DNA of 30,514 bases from JBKPHS01 sp046729975. Its GTDB lineage: Bacteria; Actinomycetota; Thermoleophilia; Solirubrobacterales; Thermoleophilaceae. Under the pieces are notes generated by a model. It saw only the letters and a list, made by a program, of their open reading frames with translations. It ran no database searches and had not been told where the DNA came from. Within the stretch, counting starts at the first letter, position 1, and each line of letters opens with the position of its first letter. Below, piece by piece: positions 1-12,480 of the stretch. The stretch lies in contig JBKPHS010000012.1 in NCBI GenBank assembly GCA_046729975.1, positions 1 to 30,514 on the forward strand, written 5' to 3'. Made by a program: the position numbers and the translations under genes.

Positions 1-2786
<2,786 letters not shown>

Positions 2787-2790
<4 letters not shown>

Positions 2791-3323
2791 CGAGGACCGG
2801 GCGGCTGCCAGCCTAGGGTCTCGGCCCAGGCGAGCAGCCGCTCGACCTCAGGCTCCTCGATCCCGACGGCCGGGTCGGTGCCGATCAGAAGCGTCGGCGC
2901 CCGGCGGCCCCGAGCCCAGGCGAGGCACTCCTCCGAGAGGTTGTCGTCGATCCACGCGGCCGGCCGACCGCCGGCGTAGGCATCGATCTCGGCCAGCTTC
3001 CAGTGAGCCGATCCCCAGACGGCCGCTCCGTCGAAGCTGAGCACCGGGAGCTCGGACTCGAGCTCGAGCAGGTGAACGAGATACTCGTTGGCCTTCTCCT
3101 CCCAGCCCGTCGCCCAGACGATCTCGAAGCGCTCGCCCAGCCGGCGGACGCGATCGCCGCAGGCGTGCCCGATGCAATGGACGATCCCGTCCACCCAGTG
3201 AAAGGTCCCGGGTGGCGTGGCGCTGGACGGAAATCCGAACAGGCTGATCACGCCGTCCACGTCGAGAAATAAAAGTGGCCATTTGCTCGGCTTTTCGTTG
3301 AGTGGTTTGAACCCCTCCGTCAC
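2787..3323 (-). CDS. HAD-like domain protein
   Basis: 178 residues, GTG start at 3323. Near the N-terminus is a hydrophobic strand ending in the HAD nucleophile motif (LLFLDVDGV, about residues 17-25), and near residue 130 an acidic motif AWIDDN that fits HAD motif IV. These support a small HAD-superfamily protein, possibly of the group that includes HAD domains of RNA-repair fusion proteins; substrate unknown. It is convergent with rpoC, and the two stop codons overlap by 3 bases (bases 2788-2789 shared, within CTAG at 2787-2790). It is divergent from the permease gene at 3459, with a 135-bp gap. An ATG at 3330 is out of frame, so GTG is preferred. Fold assignment is fairly secure, function is not. 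Confidence 0.8.
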
Positions 3324-3458
3324 CGGTCATAGAGCATAAGACGCGAATTTCGCTAGGGTGCCCACCGAGGGGGCGCCGGCGACTCAAGGCGGAAGGCCAT
3401 CGAGTCGATAGCTCGAATAGCGGCAGGGGACGCCGCTGTTCGCAACTGAACCGCATCC

Positions 3459-4328
3459 GTGACCATTCATTTGGGCATCTTCCTCGCGCTTCTTTGCGCG
3501 CTCGCCACCAACCTGGGCTTCCTGTACAAGCACCGTGGCGCCTGCGCTGCCGCCGCCGTGGACGTCCGCCATCCCCTTCGGAGCGCGGCCTCGCTGTTCC
3601 GCTCCAAGTGGTTCGCGATCGGCATGCTCGTGGCCACCGGAGCCTGGAGCTTCCACGTCGCGGCGCTGGCTCTCGCCCCGCTCTCGCTGGTCCAGGCCGT
3701 GATCTCCGGCGGGCTCGTCTTCTTGACGGTCCTCGCCGAGCGCGTCTTCGGGTTCAGGGTCGGGCCGCGGCAGTGGATGGGCGTAGGCCTCACGGCCCTC
3801 GGCCTGGTGCTTCTGGCGGTCACGCTGCCCACGAGCGGCGGGGCGCACTCGAGCTACTCGACCGCCGGCATGATCGCGTTCGAATCGGGCCTGCTCGTGG
3901 TCGGCACCCTGCTCGTCTTCTCGCACAAGCTCGGGGCCTCCCACGAGCACCACGGCGTGCTGCTCGGAACCGCGGCCGGCGTGCTCTTCGGCGTCTCGGA
4001 CATCTCGATCAAGGCGCTCACGGGGAGCGTCGGCGACGGCGGGGCGCTCGGCCTCCTCTCGCCCTGGTTCATGGTGGCGGCCGTGGCGTCGATCGTCGCC
4101 TTCTACGCCTCGGCCCGCGGATTGCAGAAGGGCGAGGCCGTGCCGGTCATCACCCTCACCAGCGCCGCGGCCAACGTCTCCGCGATCAGCGGAGGGATCA
4201 TCGTCTTCGGTGACCCGATGCCCTCCGACCCGGTCGGGATCGTTGTCCAGTGCTGCGCCTTCGTGCTCGTGATCGTCGCCGCAGCGCTCACGCCCGCGCC
4301 GGTCAGAGCCGCTTCCGCCACGGCCTAG
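3459..4328 (+). CDS. DMT/EamA-like multi-pass membrane transporter
   Basis: 289 residues, GTG start. About nine hydrophobic segments are visible, for example IHLGIFLALLCALATNLGF at the N-terminus, PLSLVQAVISGGLVFLTVL, and a C-terminal IVVQCCAFVLVIVAAALT. The short repeated layout and the ALAPLSLVQAVISGG-type segment resemble drug/metabolite transporter (EamA-like) proteins; the substrate cannot be read. No strong Shine-Dalgarno is seen before the GTG. It is not obviously in an operon: 135 bp upstream separates it from the divergent HAD gene, and 180 bp downstream from the cupin gene. NIPA-like Mg transporters are an alternative family reading. Confidence 0.75.
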   Translation: MTIHLGIFLALLCALATNLGFLYKHRGACAAAAVDVRHPLRSAASLFRSKWFAIGMLVATGAWSFHVAALALAPLSLVQAVISGGLVFLTVLAERVFGFRVGPRQWMGVGLTALGLVLLAVTLPTSGGAHSSYSTAGMIAFESGLLVVGTLLVFSHKLGASHEHHGVLLGTAAGVLFGVSDISIKALTGSVGDGGALGLLSPWFMVAAVASIVAFYASARGLQKGEAVPVITLTSAAANVSAISGGIIVFGDPMPSDPVGIVVQCCAFVLVIVAAALTPAPVRAASATA

Positions 4329-4399
4329 AGTGCTTCCCGGCGAAAGTACCGTCGATGATCAGGCGAGCCGGGAGCGTGGCTGACAAGCGGGCGGGCGCA

Positions 4400-4419
4400 G
4401 TCGATGCCAAAGCATCGAC
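4400..4419. repeat. perfect inverted repeat, permease-cupin gap
   Basis: Arms GTCGATGC and GCATCGAC (8 bp each) flank a 4-base loop CAAA. There is no T-run after it, so it is more likely an operator or RNA hairpin than an intrinsic terminator. It lies 90 bases upstream of the cupin start. Confidence 0.5.
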
Positions 4420-4508
4420 GAGCACTGCACGCGCAGTCAGGCGCGGTCCTGGCCGACCGAGCGCGACGGTAATTGAGGCGGGGAGCACTTAGCTAGGCTG
4501 CCGCGCGG

Positions 4509-5054
4509 ATGGCACGCGCGGGCGAGGAGCTCCACAACCCGGTCACCGGCCAGCGGCTGATCTTCCGCCGGATCACCCCCGAGCTGGTAGAGGTCGAGTC
4601 CGTCTACCGGCCAGGCGCCCCGGACGCGCCGGAGCACTACCACCCTCACCAGGAGGAGCGCTTCGAGGTCCTCTCGGGCCGGGTGCGGGTGGGGCTTCCC
4701 GAGGGCCAGCGCGAGCTCGGCCCCGGCGACCGGCTCACGATCCCAGCCGGGACGCCTCACACCTTCGGCGGCCTCGGAGACGAGGATTCCCGTCTGAGCT
4801 GGCAGACGCTGCCGGCGCTCAAGACGGCAGCGTTCTTCGAGACGGTCTGGGGTCTCGCCGAGGACGGCAAGGTCAACTCGAAGGGCGTGCCGAATCCTCT
4901 GCAGCTCGCGGTGATCGCGCGGGAGTACGACCAGGAATTCCGCCTCACGAAGCCCCCGCGGGCCATCCAGATGCTGCTCTTCACTCCGCTTGCGGCGCTC
5001 GGGCGCCTGGCCGGCTACAAGGGTCATTACACGCCCCGAGGCCAGCAGGACTGA
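4509..5054 (+). CDS. cupin-domain protein
   Basis: 181 residues. A single conserved cupin barrel occupies roughly residues 25-110. Motif 1 is visible as EHYHPHQEERFEVLSGRVRV (His, His, Glu metal ligands) and motif 2 as PGDRLTIPAGTPHTF (His ligand). The C-terminal 70 residues are helical and slightly hydrophobic near LLFTPLAALGRLAGY. Enzyme versus binding or sensor role cannot be told. There is no Shine-Dalgarno; TAGGCT at 4494-4499, 9 bases before the ATG, looks like a -10 box for a nearly leaderless transcript, with a weak TTGAGG 15 bp further up. The gene ends 30 bases before rpsL. Confidence 0.85.
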   Translation: MARAGEELHNPVTGQRLIFRRITPELVEVESVYRPGAPDAPEHYHPHQEERFEVLSGRVRVGLPEGQRELGPGDRLTIPAGTPHTFGGLGDEDSRLSWQTLPALKTAAFFETVWGLAEDGKVNSKGVPNPLQLAVIAREYDQEFRLTKPPRAIQMLLFTPLAALGRLAGYKGHYTPRGQQD

Positions 5055-5065
5055 CGGAAGCCCCC

Positions 5066-5074
5066 TGCTAGCAT
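5066..5074 (+). promoter_or_regulatory. candidate extended -10 promoter of the str block
   Basis: TGC-TAGCAT fits an extended -10 (TGn then TAnnnT). The 10-mer CTGCTAGCAT is identical to the -10 region proposed upstream of fusA (6784-6793). Transcription would begin around 5081, a few bases before the ATG at 5085. No convincing -35 box is seen (CTGACG at 5051 is too close). Confidence 0.4.
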
Positions 5075-5084
5075 GCCCCGCCGC

Positions 5085-5480
5085 ATGCCAAGCATCAACC
5101 AGCTCGTGCGCAAGGGGCGCAACCGGCCGAAGAAGAAGGTGGCGACGCCCGGCCTCAAGTCCGGCCAGGGACGCAAGCGCCGCCTCGCCGCCCCCCAGCG
5201 CCGCGGTGTCTGCACACGCGTCTACACCACCACTCCGAAGAAGCCGAACTCGGCGCTTCGCAAGGTGGCGCGCGTGCGGCTGACGAATGGCATGGAGGTC
5301 ACCGCGTACATCCCGGGCGAGGGCCACAACCTCCAGGAGCACTCCGTCGTGCTCGTCCGCGGCGGCCGCGTGAAGGACCTACCGGGCGTGCGCTACAAGG
5401 TCGTGCGCGGGACCCTCGACGCCGCCGGCGTCTCGGACCGCAAGAAGGCCCGCTCGCAGTACGGCGTCAAGGCCAGGTAG
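5085..5480 (+). CDS. rpsL: 30S ribosomal protein S12
   Basis: S12 sits at the decoding centre of the 30S subunit. The start at 5085 gives the canonical N-terminus MPSINQLVRKGR (131 residues); an in-frame ATG at 5073 would add MPRR and has GGAAG 12 bases upstream, but it would overlap the proposed -10 box. Signature blocks RRGVCTRVYTTTPKKPNSALRK and GEGHNLQEHSVVLVRGGRVKDLPG are intact; the two lysines linked in other bacteria to streptomycin response are the sensitive-type residues. There is an insertion of about nine basic residues before PQRRGV compared with short-form S12, similar to the longer S12 of some Gram-positives. First gene of the str block. Confidence 0.97.
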   Translation: MPSINQLVRKGRNRPKKKVATPGLKSGQGRKRRLAAPQRRGVCTRVYTTTPKKPNSALRKVARVRLTNGMEVTAYIPGEGHNLQEHSVVLVRGGRVKDLPGVRYKVVRGTLDAAGVSDRKKARSQYGVKAR

Positions 5481-5488
5481 GACCCTCG

Positions 5489-5959
5489 ATGCCGCGACGC
5501 GCCCAGGCCGGAGTCCGACCGCTCGACCCCGACTCGCTGCACGCGTCGCGGCTCGTCCAGCAGGTCATCAACAAGGTGATGGTGGACGGCAAGAAGTCGA
5601 CCGCCGAACGCATCGTCTACGACGCGCTCGACACCCTGTCCCGGCGCAGCAACAAGGAGCCCGTCGAGGCGCTCGAGGCCTCGATCAAGAGCCTCACCCC
5701 GTCGCTCGAGGTCCGGTCGCGCCGCGTGGGCGGCGCCACCTACCAGGTTCCGGTGGAGGTCCCCGCCCGCCGCGCGCGCACGCTAGCCGTGCGCTGGCTC
5801 GTCGAGTTCGCTCGCAACCGCCGCGAGAAGACGATGTCGGAGCGGCTCGCCGGTGAGCTGCTCGAGGCCCAGTCCGAGCAGGGCGGCGCCTACAAGCGCA
5901 AGGAAGACATCTACCGGATGGCGCAGGCCAACAAGGCCTTCGCCCACTACCGCTGGTAG
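5489..5959 (+). CDS. rpsG: 30S ribosomal protein S7
   Basis: 156 residues, the usual S7 length. S7 nucleates assembly of the 30S head and contacts the E-site tRNA. Conserved features: MPRRAQAG start, INKVMVDGKKSTAERIVYDAL, the beta-hairpin region VRSRRVGGATYQVPVEV, and the C-terminal MAQANKAFAHYRW. It begins 8 bases after rpsL and is clearly co-transcribed. Unlike the usual rpsL-rpsG-fusA-tuf order, fusA does not follow directly; a repeat pair and a minus-strand gene intervene. Confidence 0.97.
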   Translation: MPRRAQAGVRPLDPDSLHASRLVQQVINKVMVDGKKSTAERIVYDALDTLSRRSNKEPVEALEASIKSLTPSLEVRSRRVGGATYQVPVEVPARRARTLAVRWLVEFARNRREKTMSERLAGELLEAQSEQGGAYKRKEDIYRMAQANKAFAHYRW

Positions 5960-5962
5960 CTG

Positions 5963-6206
5963 GGCGGCTGCAAACCTTCGCCTGGCTGCGTCATCGGCCC
6001 CTCGCGTACGGAGCACGCGTCACGACCTGCTTCCTTGCCATGCTCGGTTTTCGCACCCAGCTACCAGCGGTTCACTGGTCGCTCGGCGGCTGCAAACCTT
6101 CGCCTGGCTGCGTCATCGGCCCCTCGCGTGCGGAGCACGCGTCACGGCCTGTTCCCTTGCCATGCTCGGTTTCGCACCCAGCTGCCAGCGGTTCACTTGG
6201 TCGCTC
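5963..6206. repeat. tandem pair of 122-bp repeats with internal hairpins
   Basis: Two directly adjacent copies, 5963-6084 and 6085-6206, differ by only a handful of substitutions and two compensating single-T indels. Each starts with GGCGGCTGCAAACCTTCGCC and contains a central inverted repeat. In copy 2 this is CGCGTGC, loop GGA, GCACGCG (6125-6141); copy 1 has one mismatch there. Outer ends GCAAACC and GGTTTTCGC are imperfect inverted repeats. A third, diverged copy lies at 12352-12455. The pair fills the gap after rpsG and ends 33 bases from the stop of the minus-strand membrane-protein gene. No coding signal was seen in either strand. Confidence 0.9.
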
Positions 6207-6239
6207 GGCAGGCTGTTACGGTGTCCCGCGAAACCGCGC

Positions 6240-6845
6240 TCAGGGTGGAGCTTCGGACGCCCGTTCGGGCTGCTCGGGTCGGCGGCGAGCGCCTGAAGGC
6301 CGCGCTCCGAGCCTGAGGGCGAGCCCACCGCCCAGGACGGCGAGGATCCCGCCGGCGATCTCGAGGTAGAAGCCGGCGCCCGGGTTGGCCTCCGCCTCGT
6401 CGAAGTTCTGGCCGATGCGCCCTGTCTCGTCCACCTTGGGGGCGTCGCCGATCAGCGCGATCGCGAGCACGACGGCCCCGATCGCGACCAGTGCGAGGGC
6501 CGCCGGCCGGCTGGCCCCGCGTGCCGCGCCCCAGGTCATCACGAGCACCAGAAGGCCCAGCACGATGAGCGCGAACAGGTGGGCCTCGTAGCCCTTCCTC
6601 ACGCACGCGTCGGCCAGGCTGGGGTCGGCGAGATCGCTGCAGCTGGCGGTCACGACGTCGACCGACCAGATGGTCGATAGCTCCGCGATGAGCATCAGCA
6701 GACCGGCCGTCAGACCGAGCGCGAGCACCGCCAGACGGAGGGTCCCGAAGGCCCGGATTTTGGCCCTGACAGCGGCAATGAGGCTGCTAGCATTGCTAAC
6801 CGCTGCCGGCACGGCTCGCCGTGCCGGTTTTCGGGTGTCAGTCAT
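6240..6845 (-). CDS. hypothetical four-helix membrane protein
   Basis: 201 residues from the ATG at 6845; an in-frame GTG at 6884 would add 13. I do not recognise the family. Four hydrophobic segments are clear: LRLAVLALGLTAGLLMLIAE, AHLFALIVLGLLVLVMTWG, PAALALVAIGAVVLAIALIG and FYLEIAGGILAVLGGGLALRL. Two cysteines occur in the loop after helix 1 (SCSDLADPSLADAC), possibly a disulfide outside the membrane. The N-terminus is basic and the C-terminus basic and Pro-rich. It is inverted within the str block, between rpsG and fusA. Its N-terminal codons overlap a strong palindrome and the proposed fusA promoter, so the true start could be further inside, for example GTG at 6824. Confidence 0.65.
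   Translation of the reverse strand: MTDTRKPARRAVPAAVSNASSLIAAVRAKIRAFGTLRLAVLALGLTAGLLMLIAELSTIWSVDVVTASCSDLADPSLADACVRKGYEAHLFALIVLGLLVLVMTWGAARGASRPAALALVAIGAVVLAIALIGDAPKVDETGRIGQNFDEAEANPGAGFYLEIAGGILAVLGGGLALRLGARPSGARRRPEQPERASEAPP
6766..6793 (+). promoter_or_regulatory. candidate fusA promoter
   Basis: CTGACA (6766-6771), 16-bp spacer, then TAGCAT (6788-6793) preceded by TGC, an extended -10. Predicted start is near 6800, giving a leader of about 175 bases before fusA. The -10 region shares the 10-mer CTGCTAGCAT with the region before rpsL. It lies within the antisense of the minus-strand membrane-protein gene. Confidence 0.45.
6806..6831 (+). terminator. terminator-like hairpin in fusA leader
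   Basis: Perfect 10-bp stem: CCGGCACGGC and GCCGTGCCGG around a 2-base TC turn, followed by TTTT then CGGG. It is the first of two such structures between the proposed fusA promoter and the fusA start. The T-run is short, and the palindrome also falls in N-terminal codons of the minus-strand gene, so termination is inferred only. Confidence 0.45.
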
Positions 6846-6903
6846 GGAGGGAGACTCGGCGCTCGTCGACGCGAATGGAGACACCTACGACATAACCAGG
6901 CGC

Positions 6904-6945
6904 CGGGCAGTTTACGAATGACTGAGGCCCGGACGGGCCTTTTTT
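6904..6945 (+). terminator. intrinsic terminator with competing fold before fusA (possible attenuator)
   Basis: The terminator stem AGGCCC/GGGCCT (6925-6930 and 6935-6940) has a GGAC loop and runs directly into TTTTT (6941-6945), a textbook intrinsic terminator on the fusA strand, 32 bases before the ATG. CCGGGCAGT just upstream (6904-6912) can instead pair with ACT...GCCCGG (6921-6932, 3-base bulge), which would consume the left terminator arm. A 25-codon open frame (6844-6921, ATG to TGA) ends within this upstream fold and could be a leader peptide, but it lacks a Shine-Dalgarno. Confidence 0.6.
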
Positions 6946-6976
6946 CTGCCCTGAGGACGGCAAGACACACATAGAC

Positions 6977-9088
<2,112 letters not shown>

Positions 9089-9162
9089 CGAGTATGTTTC
9101 GGGGGTTCGCGCCTGGCCACCGCAGCGCGGACCGAATCATTTTGCGAAAGGAGTGACACGCA

Positions 9163-10350
<1,188 letters not shown>

Positions 10351-10379
10351 GGAGCACGGCGCAAAGAACAGCTACAAGG

Positions 10380-10409
10380 GGGCGGGCCCCGCAGGACAAG
10401 GGCCCGCCC
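10380..10409 (+). terminator. strong hairpin between tuf and rpsJ
   Basis: Perfect 10-bp arms GGGCGGGCCC (10380-10389) and GGGCCCGCCC (10400-10409) around a 10-base loop. It is not followed by a T-run, so it is either a U-less terminator of the kind proposed for high-GC genomes or a leader structure of the S10 block. It ends 17 bases before the rpsJ start. Confidence 0.6.
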
Positions 10410-10426
10410 TCGGTGCGTAAGAGACC

Positions 10427-10750
10427 ATGGCGGCGATAGCCCAGAACAAGATCAGGATCCGGCTCAAGGCCTACGACCACTCGGCCATCGAGCTGGCCGC
10501 GCGCGAGATCGTGGAGACCGCGCAGCGCACGGGCGCCAGCATCTCGGGCCCGGTCCCGCTGCCGACCGAGAAGAACGTCTACTGCGTGATCCGCAGCCCC
10601 TTCAAGGACAAGGACTCGCGCGAGCACTTCGAGATCCGAACCCACAAGCGGCTGATCGACATCCACCAGCCCACCCCGAAGACGGTCGACTCGCTGCAGC
10701 GGCTGGACCACCTCCCGGCCGGCGTCGACATCCAGATCCAGCTGGTCTGA
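10427..10750 (+). CDS. rpsJ: 30S ribosomal protein S10
   Basis: 107 residues. S10 is a head protein of the 30S subunit and also acts in transcription antitermination as NusE in other bacteria. Conserved blocks: KIRIRLKAYDH, SGPVPLPTEKNVYCVIRSP and REHFEIRTHKRLIDI, ending in GVDIQIQLV. It opens the S10 block and follows a large hairpin. No clear Shine-Dalgarno precedes the ATG. rplC begins 7 bases after its stop. Confidence 0.97.
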   Translation: MAAIAQNKIRIRLKAYDHSAIELAAREIVETAQRTGASISGPVPLPTEKNVYCVIRSPFKDKDSREHFEIRTHKRLIDIHQPTPKTVDSLQRLDHLPAGVDIQIQLV

Positions 10751-10757
10751 GCCGCCG

Positions 10758-11375
10758 ATGCCCGCGCTACTCGGAAGAAAGGTCGGGATGACCCAGGTCT
10801 TCAGCGAGGACGGCCGCGTGGAGCGCGTGACCGTCGTCGAGGCCGGGCCCTGCCACGTGACCGGTGTGCGGACGCACGAGCGCGACGGCTACGAGGCGGT
10901 CCAGCTCGCGTTCGGCGAGGTCAGGGAGAAGCGGATCACGAAGGCCGAGCTCGGCCATCTGAAGAAGGCCGACGCCCCGGCCCTCCGGCATGTGCGCGAG
11001 TTTCGCGACGAGGCCGGCGAGCTCCAGGTAGGCGACACGGTCACGGTCCAGGCGTTCGAGCCGGGCCAGAGGGTCAAGGTGTCCGGCGTCTCGAAGGGGA
11101 AGGGCTTCCAGGGCACGGTCAAGCGGCACAACTTCTCGCGTGGCCCCGTCACGCACGGCTCACACAACGTGCGGGCCCCGGGCTCGATCGGCGCCTCGGC
11201 CACGCCGTCGCGCGTCTTCAAGGGGATCCGCGGCCCGGGCCAGATGGGTAACCGGCGGGTGACCCAGCGCGGGCTAGAGGTGGTCGACGTGCTCCCCGAC
11301 CGCAACCTGCTGCTGCTTCGCGGCTCGGTCCCCGGGCCCAAGGGCGGGACCGTCGAGATACGGAGCGACTCCTAG
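10758..11375 (+). CDS. rplC: 50S ribosomal protein L3
   Basis: 205 residues, typical. L3 is one of the first proteins to bind 23S rRNA and its loop reaches the peptidyl transferase centre. Visible features: LLGRKVGMTQVFSEDG at the N-terminus and the conserved central loop HNFSRGPVTHGSHNVRAPGS, with QMGNRRVTQRGLEVV near the C-terminus. It follows rpsJ by 7 bases and rplD starts 2 bases after its stop, so translation is probably coupled. Confidence 0.97.
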   Translation: MPALLGRKVGMTQVFSEDGRVERVTVVEAGPCHVTGVRTHERDGYEAVQLAFGEVREKRITKAELGHLKKADAPALRHVREFRDEAGELQVGDTVTVQAFEPGQRVKVSGVSKGKGFQGTVKRHNFSRGPVTHGSHNVRAPGSIGASATPSRVFKGIRGPGQMGNRRVTQRGLEVVDVLPDRNLLLLRGSVPGPKGGTVEIRSDS

Positions 11376-11377
11376 CG

Positions 11378-12013
11378 ATGGCCGCTCCGAAGGCCAAGAA
11401 GCTGGGCGGCACCGGCAGCGTGACCCTCGACGAGCAGGTCTTCGGCGAGCGCTTCCACATGACACTCGTCCATGAGGCCGTGCGGGCCGAGCGGAACGCG
11501 CGCCGCCGCGGCACGGCATCCACGCGCACGCGCGCCGAGATCGCGATGACGGGCGCCAAGGCGTGGCGTCAGAAGGGCACCGGCCGGGCCCGCGCCGGCG
11601 CCCTCTCCACGCCGCAGCGCACAGGCGGCGGGGTGGCGTTCGGCCCGAAGCCGCGCGACTACACCGTGAAGGTCAATCGCAAGGCGCGCCGCCGCGCCCT
11701 GCGCGCCGCTCTGTCGCTCCACGCCGATCGGGGCACGCTCGCGGTGGTCGATGGCTCCGCGTTCGACGCGCCCTCCACCCGGCAGGCCGCCGAGGCGCTC
11801 GAGGGCTTCGGCGAGGGGCGCGCCCTGGTCGTGCTCGCGCCGGACGGCGAGGATGCCTGCTTCAAGTCCTTCCGCAACCTCCGCGACACGACCGTCCTGA
11901 CCGCCGAGGCCGCCGGCGTGGCCGACGTCGTCGGGGCCGGCCGGCTCGTGGTATCCGAGGCCGCGCTGGAGGCGCTGACCGAGCGCGCCAAGGCGCCTGA
12001 GGAGGCCGCCTGA
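11378..12013 (+). CDS. rplD: 50S ribosomal protein L4
   Basis: 211 residues. L4 lines the peptide exit tunnel and in some bacteria represses its own operon. The tunnel-loop region is visible as KAWRQKGTGRARAGALSTPQ followed by GGGVAFGPKPRDY. The C-terminal half is the globular part ending in RAKAPEEAA. Its TGA overlaps the rplW ATG by one base (TGATG). The N-terminus has a short Ala/Lys-rich lead (MAAPKAKKLGGTGS) before the usual fold. Confidence 0.96.
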   Translation: MAAPKAKKLGGTGSVTLDEQVFGERFHMTLVHEAVRAERNARRRGTASTRTRAEIAMTGAKAWRQKGTGRARAGALSTPQRTGGGVAFGPKPRDYTVKVNRKARRRALRAALSLHADRGTLAVVDGSAFDAPSTRQAAEALEGFGEGRALVVLAPDGEDACFKSFRNLRDTTVLTAEAAGVADVVGAGRLVVSEAALEALTERAKAPEEAA

Positions 12014-12312
12014 TGGATGCGCGCACCGTGATCATCCACCCGGTCGTGTCCGAGAAGAGCTACGCGCTTCTCGCGGCCAACAAGTACACGTTCCGCGTCC
12101 ATCCGCGGGCGCACAAGACCCAGATCCGCCAGGCGGTCGAAGACATCTTCGGCGTGCGGGTGCACGACGTGCGCACGATGAGCGTCAGGTCGAAGCCCAA
12201 GCGCCGCGGCTTCACCTCCGGCCGCTCCCGCCAGTGGAAGAAGGCCGTCGTCCAGCTCCACCCGGACGACACGATCGAGCTCTTCGAGGGCGAGGAGATC
12301 GGCAGCGAGTAA
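12013..12312 (+). CDS. rplW: 50S ribosomal protein L23
   Basis: 99 residues. L23 sits at the tunnel exit and is the docking site for trigger factor and SRP. Conserved segments: IIHPVVSEKSYALLAANKYTF at the start and the extended RNA-binding loop SVRSKPKRRGFTSGRSRQWK (residues about 57-76). The start overlaps the rplD stop by 1 base. Unlike its neighbours, it is followed by a 168-bp gap that holds a palindromic repeat. Confidence 0.96.
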   Translation: MDARTVIIHPVVSEKSYALLAANKYTFRVHPRAHKTQIRQAVEDIFGVRVHDVRTMSVRSKPKRRGFTSGRSRQWKKAVVQLHPDDTIELFEGEEIGSE

Positions 12313-12351
12313 TGAAGATGGCGACCTCCCGACCCACGCACACCCGATGAC

Positions 12352-12455
12352 GCTGCAAACCTTCGCCTGCGCGCGTCCTCAGCCTCGTCCATGCATTCCA
12401 TGCATGAACTTCGGCCTGCGTCCTTCGCAGGCTCGGTTTTCGCGCCCCCGGGCGC
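12352..12455. repeat. third copy of palindromic intergenic repeat, upstream of rplB
   Basis: It begins GCTGCAAACCTTCGCCTG like the pair at 5963-6206 and shares the outer ends (left arm 12355-12371, right arm 12426-12443, GGTTTTCGC). The centre is different: ATGCAT-TCC-ATGCAT (12391-12405). GCCTGCG occurs twice (12365-12371, 12414-12420), and both copies can pair with CGCAGGC (12426-12432), giving two exclusive hairpins. A further GC stem follows (12442-12455), ending ten bases before the rplB Shine-Dalgarno. Confidence 0.75.
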
Positions 12456-12480
12456 ACGTGGGCCAGGAGGTGACCATCTA

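Noticed and set aside
4250..4492. 80-residue frame ending in an RGPGRPS motif in the permease-cupin gap
   Set aside because: The RGPGRPS segment looks AT-hook-like but the frame overlaps the permease end, lacks a ribosome-binding site and has no recognisable domain.
5963..6206. CRISPR-like repeats
   Set aside because: Only two copies directly abutting with no spacers, and 122 bp units; not CRISPR.
5963..6206. tRNA or small structured RNA gene in the repeats
   Set aside because: No cloverleaf, T-loop or CCA end could be made; hairpins fit a palindromic repeat better.
6844..6921. 25-codon ORF before fusA as a real gene
   Set aside because: No Shine-Dalgarno and no recognised motif; kept only as a possible leader peptide in the attenuator entry.
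12391..12480. Upstream extension of L2 starting MHSMHEL
   Set aside because: It is translated repeat sequence; a perfect Shine-Dalgarno and the conserved N-terminus place the start at 12481.
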